10,454 nt of DNA from Eubacterium sp. (GTDB lineage: Bacteria > Bacillota > Clostridia > Oscillospirales > Acutalibacteraceae), in assembly GCA_029052085.1 (NCBI GenBank), contig JAIDJS010000001.1, positions 1-10,454 on the forward strand. Reading direction: 5' to 3'. Made by a program: the position numbers and the translations under genes. Within the stretch, counting starts at the first letter, position 1. Each line of letters starts with the position of its first letter. This document shows positions 7,685 through 10,454 of the stretch, piece by piece. The notes below the pieces were generated by a model. The model saw only the letters and a list, made by a program, of their open reading frames with translations, was not told where the DNA came from and did no database searches.

Positions 7685-7725
7685 AAAAACCTCACTTTCT
7701 ACATACTATGTGAAAATGAGGTTTT
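7685..7725 (-). terminator. Hairpin after the transporter gene: terminator that also buries the DUF3343 ribosome binding site
   Basis: In minus-strand RNA, bases 7725-7708 pair with 7704-7686: nine Watson-Crick pairs (AAAACCTCA with TGAGG plus TTTT side, allowing for strand), one G-U wobble at 7716/7695, four more pairs, one bulged base (7700) and four closing pairs around a 3-base loop. The mismatch on the plus strand becomes G-U only in minus-strand RNA, in keeping with a role on that strand. The 3' arm is followed by TTTTTATT, so it looks like an intrinsic terminator for the transporter gene ending at 7739. The GAGG that starts translation of the DUF3343 gene (7693-7690) is inside the 3' arm. 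Confidence 0.75.
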
Positions 7726-7738
7726 CGTTTAATTAAAA

Positions 7739-10279
7739 TTATTTCTTATCTTTCTTATTTGCTTTTTTCTGCGCCTTTGCAGCTTTTTTTGCTTCAAGCT
7801 CTGCCTCTTCTTCGGCACGCTTTGCAGCAATCTTTTCAGCCTTAATACGGTCTTTTTCTTCAGCATTTGCTTTAGCTTCATCATAAAGAGCAGCTATTTC
7901 ATCAAAATGCTTGAAGTTTTCCTGCTGTGTGAGAAGCTTTCTTGCATCTGTAAATGCTTTAGCAGCACGGTTAAATTCAGCAAATTCATCGGTAAGCGCC
8001 TTTGAAGCCTTACGCACTTCCTTACGCTTTGTTTCAAGCTCTTTAATCTGAGCATTACAATCAGCAATAACTGAATGTTCTTTTGCCTTGCGGGCAATTT
8101 CTTTTTCTTTAACAAGTTCTGCGATTTTAGCGTTATAATCGTCTTCCTCGTCAAAGAGTTTAAGAAGTGCTTCCATATCCGGCTCAACAAATTCCTTAAC
8201 ATTTCCGAAGTACTTATTATAAGCCTTTTTAGATGAAATCTGCTTCTTGGCAATTTCAACAGAGAATTTTCTGATTTCCTTTTCGTCCTGCGTATTGTTC
8301 GGAAGAGCCTTTGCCTTGGAAAGATTTGCCTTCAATTCATCCATTGACGCATTTTTGATACCCTCAAGACCCTGCTCATAAATTGCAGTGTTAACATAAA
8401 CCTGATGCTGAACTGCAGGTGTTTCAAACTTATCAAGCTCAGCACAAACAAACTTAGAAATATCAATATTTTCATTGAACAACAATGCTTCTTTATATGC
8501 CTTTTTAGCAGCCTTGCGTTCTTCTTTATCCGAAACGGATTTATACATTTCTTTGCTTACAGCCTTCGGCTCTGAAGCAGCCATTTCTCTTGCTTCACGA
8601 ACCATATCAATAGCTTCAACAATCTGGTGATCATCAAGCGCATTATTTCCGTAATCCTCAAACATAGCTCTAACCTGAAGAACCTTGATAATGCCCTTCT
8701 GTTTTTTCTCGGTAAAATCATACCAGAAATAAGGAACAACATTTAAAAATGCACCAAATGCTGAAATTATAATCAAAGCGCTAAGAAGCGGATATAAAAC
8801 ATCAGGATCGTAAAGAGCCGAATAAGCATTGTTGAAATTATCCTGACCGTTTGCAAGCTGTTCTGAAAGAATGGTTCCAACTGTTTTTCCATCACCCATC
8901 ATTCTGTTAAGAATTTCAGGATTGGAAGTAACAACCGCCGCATTCTCTTTCGTAATTCCGCCTTTTTCATAAATAAACGGAAGAACAGAAGATGTTACAA
9001 GGCTGATAACAGTACCTATTGTTGCAACAGCAGAGAACATACCGTCAATTCGTTCGCCGGTTTTATACTGCTGATAATCACGGATATCTGCCTGAATAGC
9101 AGGATTAAGAATATGAGCAAATGATCCCATAAACGCATTAAGATACATACAACCGAGAACAAGCCATATAATCGCCTTCGGATCTGCTTGGATTGAAGGA
9201 AGAAGCATCAAAATGAATATAATGTTAAAGATATTTGTTACAACAAGAACAGCCTTTTTGCCCCATTTGCGGATACAGAACGGGCAAAGAAGCATACCCC
9301 AAAGAGAAGCATTTCCATAAAGCGTTGTAACAAGACTAAATACATTACCTGAGCAAACACCGCCGTAGTTATAAACCCAGTTAAGAATATTATTGAACGA
9401 GGATTCAAGGAAGCCGATCCAGCCTGCAAGAGAGATAATCCAGAAATATTTATTTTTAGCAACTTCTTTTAAAGCATCAATAAACTTAATCTGAACAACA
9501 TGCGTTCTTGCCTGAACAATTCTTTCCTCCGTGTTTTTATAAACAACAATACAAAGAAGAATACCAATAATAGTAAGAATCGGATAAACCAATCTGTAAA
9601 CACGAATATCTGTTGTGTTTGAATGGAAAACATTTGCTGCAATAAGAGGAGTAATCAAACCAACAATTGTAGGACCGAATGAATATACAACACTTTTTAC
9701 AGAGGTAACATCGGCACGCTCCTGTGTGTTCGGAGACATAACGTGAATTAAATTCTCATAAGCATCATAGAAGAAATAGTAGAAGAAATGAAGAAACAGG
9801 TTAAAAACTAAAATCAAAGTACATTTTGCAATATATGCTTTTGTTTCACCAAAGAGCATACCTGTTCCGAAAATAACTTCAAGCTTATCATATGGAAACC
9901 ATACCATCAATATTGAAATAATTGCAGTAGGAATTCCCATAGATACAATATATGGACGATATTTACCCGCCTTGCTTCGTGTATTATCAATAATATTGGC
10001 ACGAATAGCCGTAAGCGGAATATTTGCAAGCACCGCGATAACATAAAGTATGTACATATGTGTCGGATCAACACCAAGCGAGCTTGAAATCAGTGTGTTA
10101 TTTGTTGAAAGAAGGCACGCAGTAGCAATATTTATAATTAAATATGCACCGACACCGCCACCGGAATAAGCAGCAATTTCTTTAAATGAAATAAATCTGC
10201 CCTTAGGCGGATCATTCCAATAGTATTTTACCTTGTCTATCATAGACGAAGCTTTTTGTTTTAATGAGTTTCCTGCCAT
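7739..10279 (-). CDS. GPH-family (MelB-like) sugar:cation symporter with a long cytoplasmic C-terminal extension
   Basis: The 846-residue product has an N-terminal MFS transporter (about 1-520) and a long soluble tail (about 525-846). The transporter has 12 likely membrane segments (near 41-58, 75-93, 112-127, 150-170, 195-216, 229-247, 279-297, 313-332, 343-361, 370-390, 414-435, 495-517). It carries GPH signatures: DNTRSKAGKYRPY (98-110) between segments 2 and 3, SPNTQERADVTSVKS (182-196) after segment 4, and ADIRDYQQYKTGERIDGMFSA (397-417) before segment 11. GPH proteins import glycosides, pentosides or hexuronides with H+ or Na+; the substrate cannot be told here. Usual GPH length is about 450-500. 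The tail has helical, charged stretches (likely coiled coil near 712-780 and 795-846) ending in a Lys/Ala/Glu-rich run, and I see no EIIA-like domain as in LacS. Segments 11 and 12 are separated by about 55 polar residues. The ATG is preceded by AAGGGG at 10292-10287, 7 bases away. Confidence 0.87.
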   Translation of the reverse strand: MAGNSLKQKASSMIDKVKYYWNDPPKGRFISFKEIAAYSGGGVGAYLIINIATACLLSTNNTLISSSLGVDPTHMYILYVIAVLANIPLTAIRANIIDNTRSKAGKYRPYIVSMGIPTAIISILMVWFPYDKLEVIFGTGMLFGETKAYIAKCTLILVFNLFLHFFYYFFYDAYENLIHVMSPNTQERADVTSVKSVVYSFGPTIVGLITPLIAANVFHSNTTDIRVYRLVYPILTIIGILLCIVVYKNTEERIVQARTHVVQIKFIDALKEVAKNKYFWIISLAGWIGFLESSFNNILNWVYNYGGVCSGNVFSLVTTLYGNASLWGMLLCPFCIRKWGKKAVLVVTNIFNIIFILMLLPSIQADPKAIIWLVLGCMYLNAFMGSFAHILNPAIQADIRDYQQYKTGERIDGMFSAVATIGTVISLVTSSVLPFIYEKGGITKENAAVVTSNPEILNRMMGDGKTVGTILSEQLANGQDNFNNAYSALYDPDVLYPLLSALIIISAFGAFLNVVPYFWYDFTEKKQKGIIKVLQVRAMFEDYGNNALDDHQIVEAIDMVREAREMAASEPKAVSKEMYKSVSDKEERKAAKKAYKEALLFNENIDISKFVCAELDKFETPAVQHQVYVNTAIYEQGLEGIKNASMDELKANLSKAKALPNNTQDEKEIRKFSVEIAKKQISSKKAYNKYFGNVKEFVEPDMEALLKLFDEEDDYNAKIAELVKEKEIARKAKEHSVIADCNAQIKELETKRKEVRKASKALTDEFAEFNRAAKAFTDARKLLTQQENFKHFDEIAALYDEAKANAEEKDRIKAEKIAAKRAEEEAELEAKKAAKAQKKANKKDKK

Positions 10280-10352
10280 TTTTCTACCCCTTTTTTCTAA
10301 AATATTTATAGCTTTAATAATTTAACATATTTTTAATTAATTAGCAATAAAA

Positions 10353-10381
10353 ATTATACATTATTTATAAAAAAGACACAA
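10353..10381 (-). promoter_or_regulatory. Likely promoter of the GPH transporter gene
   Basis: On the minus strand a perfect -10 TATAAT (10358-10353) follows a 17-base spacer from TTGTGT (10381-10376), which matches the -35 consensus in its first three bases. The predicted transcription start is near 10346 and the leader is about 67 bases. The rest of 10280-10454 is extremely AT-rich and shows no gene, clear operator or riboswitch. Confidence 0.5.
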
Positions 10382-10454
10382 AAAAGTTAAAATTTAATCT
10401 ATTTCTATACTTTTTCTTATATTATTTTGTTTAAATCTTTAATCATATTAAGTG

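Noticed and set aside
7894..8259. A 121-residue minus-strand open frame inside the transporter tail, considered as a nested gene.
   Set aside because: It is an out-of-frame Lys/Leu/Arg-rich reading of the Lys/Ala/Glu-coding tail, with no start signal of its own. The 846-codon frame is unbroken.
7739..8710. The transporter tail as a separate gene fused by an error.
   Set aside because: The frame is continuous from the membrane domain, there is no internal stop or plausible internal start with a ribosome binding site near the junction, and no sign of a frameshift.
10280..10454. Riboswitch or small RNA upstream of the transporter gene.
   Set aside because: The sequence is extremely AT-rich with almost no GC pairs for a stable fold, and no known riboswitch motif is recognisable.

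Overview
The window is a compact piece of a low-GC Firmicutes chromosome, most likely from the class Clostridia (Oscillospirales/Ruminococcus-like gut lineages are a reasonable guess, but nothing here fixes a genus). The reasons are AT-rich intergenic DNA, strong GGAGG-type ribosome binding sites, TATAAT-type promoters, a full-length formate-tetrahydrofolate ligase, a CdaA/CdaR c-di-AMP pair and a DUF3343/class V aminotransferase pair. Nearly all genes are on the minus strand; only a SEDS-family gene is on the plus strand. No rRNA, tRNA, CRISPR array, insertion sequence or phage gene was seen.

Left part (1-2780, minus strand): fhs, tsaE and tsaB are tightly packed (2-base gap, then a 1-base TAATG overlap) and read from one good promoter at 2749-2777. 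The fhs product makes 10-formyl-tetrahydrofolate. TsaE and TsaB are two of the three proteins needed for the threonylcarbamoyl transfer step of tRNA t6A modification. tsaB runs off the left edge.

Centre (2800-6340): a divergent RodA/FtsW-type SEDS gene (plus strand, GTG start) converges on cdaA-cdaR (minus strand). cdaA encodes the membrane diadenylate cyclase and cdaR its YbbR-domain regulator; the two genes overlap by one base. A 12-bp perfect hairpin at 4060-4087 lies in the convergent gap and probably ends transcription from both sides. The usual third member of this cluster, glmM, is absent.

Right part (6339-10454, minus strand): a small DUF3343 protein (putative Se/S carrier-like) overlaps by four bases a cysteine-desulfurase-like PLP enzyme that starts with TTG. 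Upstream of them is a large GPH-family sugar/cation symporter with about 310 extra cytoplasmic residues rich in Lys, Ala and Glu and predicted coiled coil. The transporter's apparent terminator hairpin contains the ribosome binding site of the DUF3343 gene, which is the most interesting regulatory arrangement in the window.

Most of the window is conserved housekeeping. The points worth a second look are the Shine-Dalgarno-sequestering hairpin, the DUF3343/desulfurase module and the long tail of the transporter. I did not find a clearly new multi-gene system.
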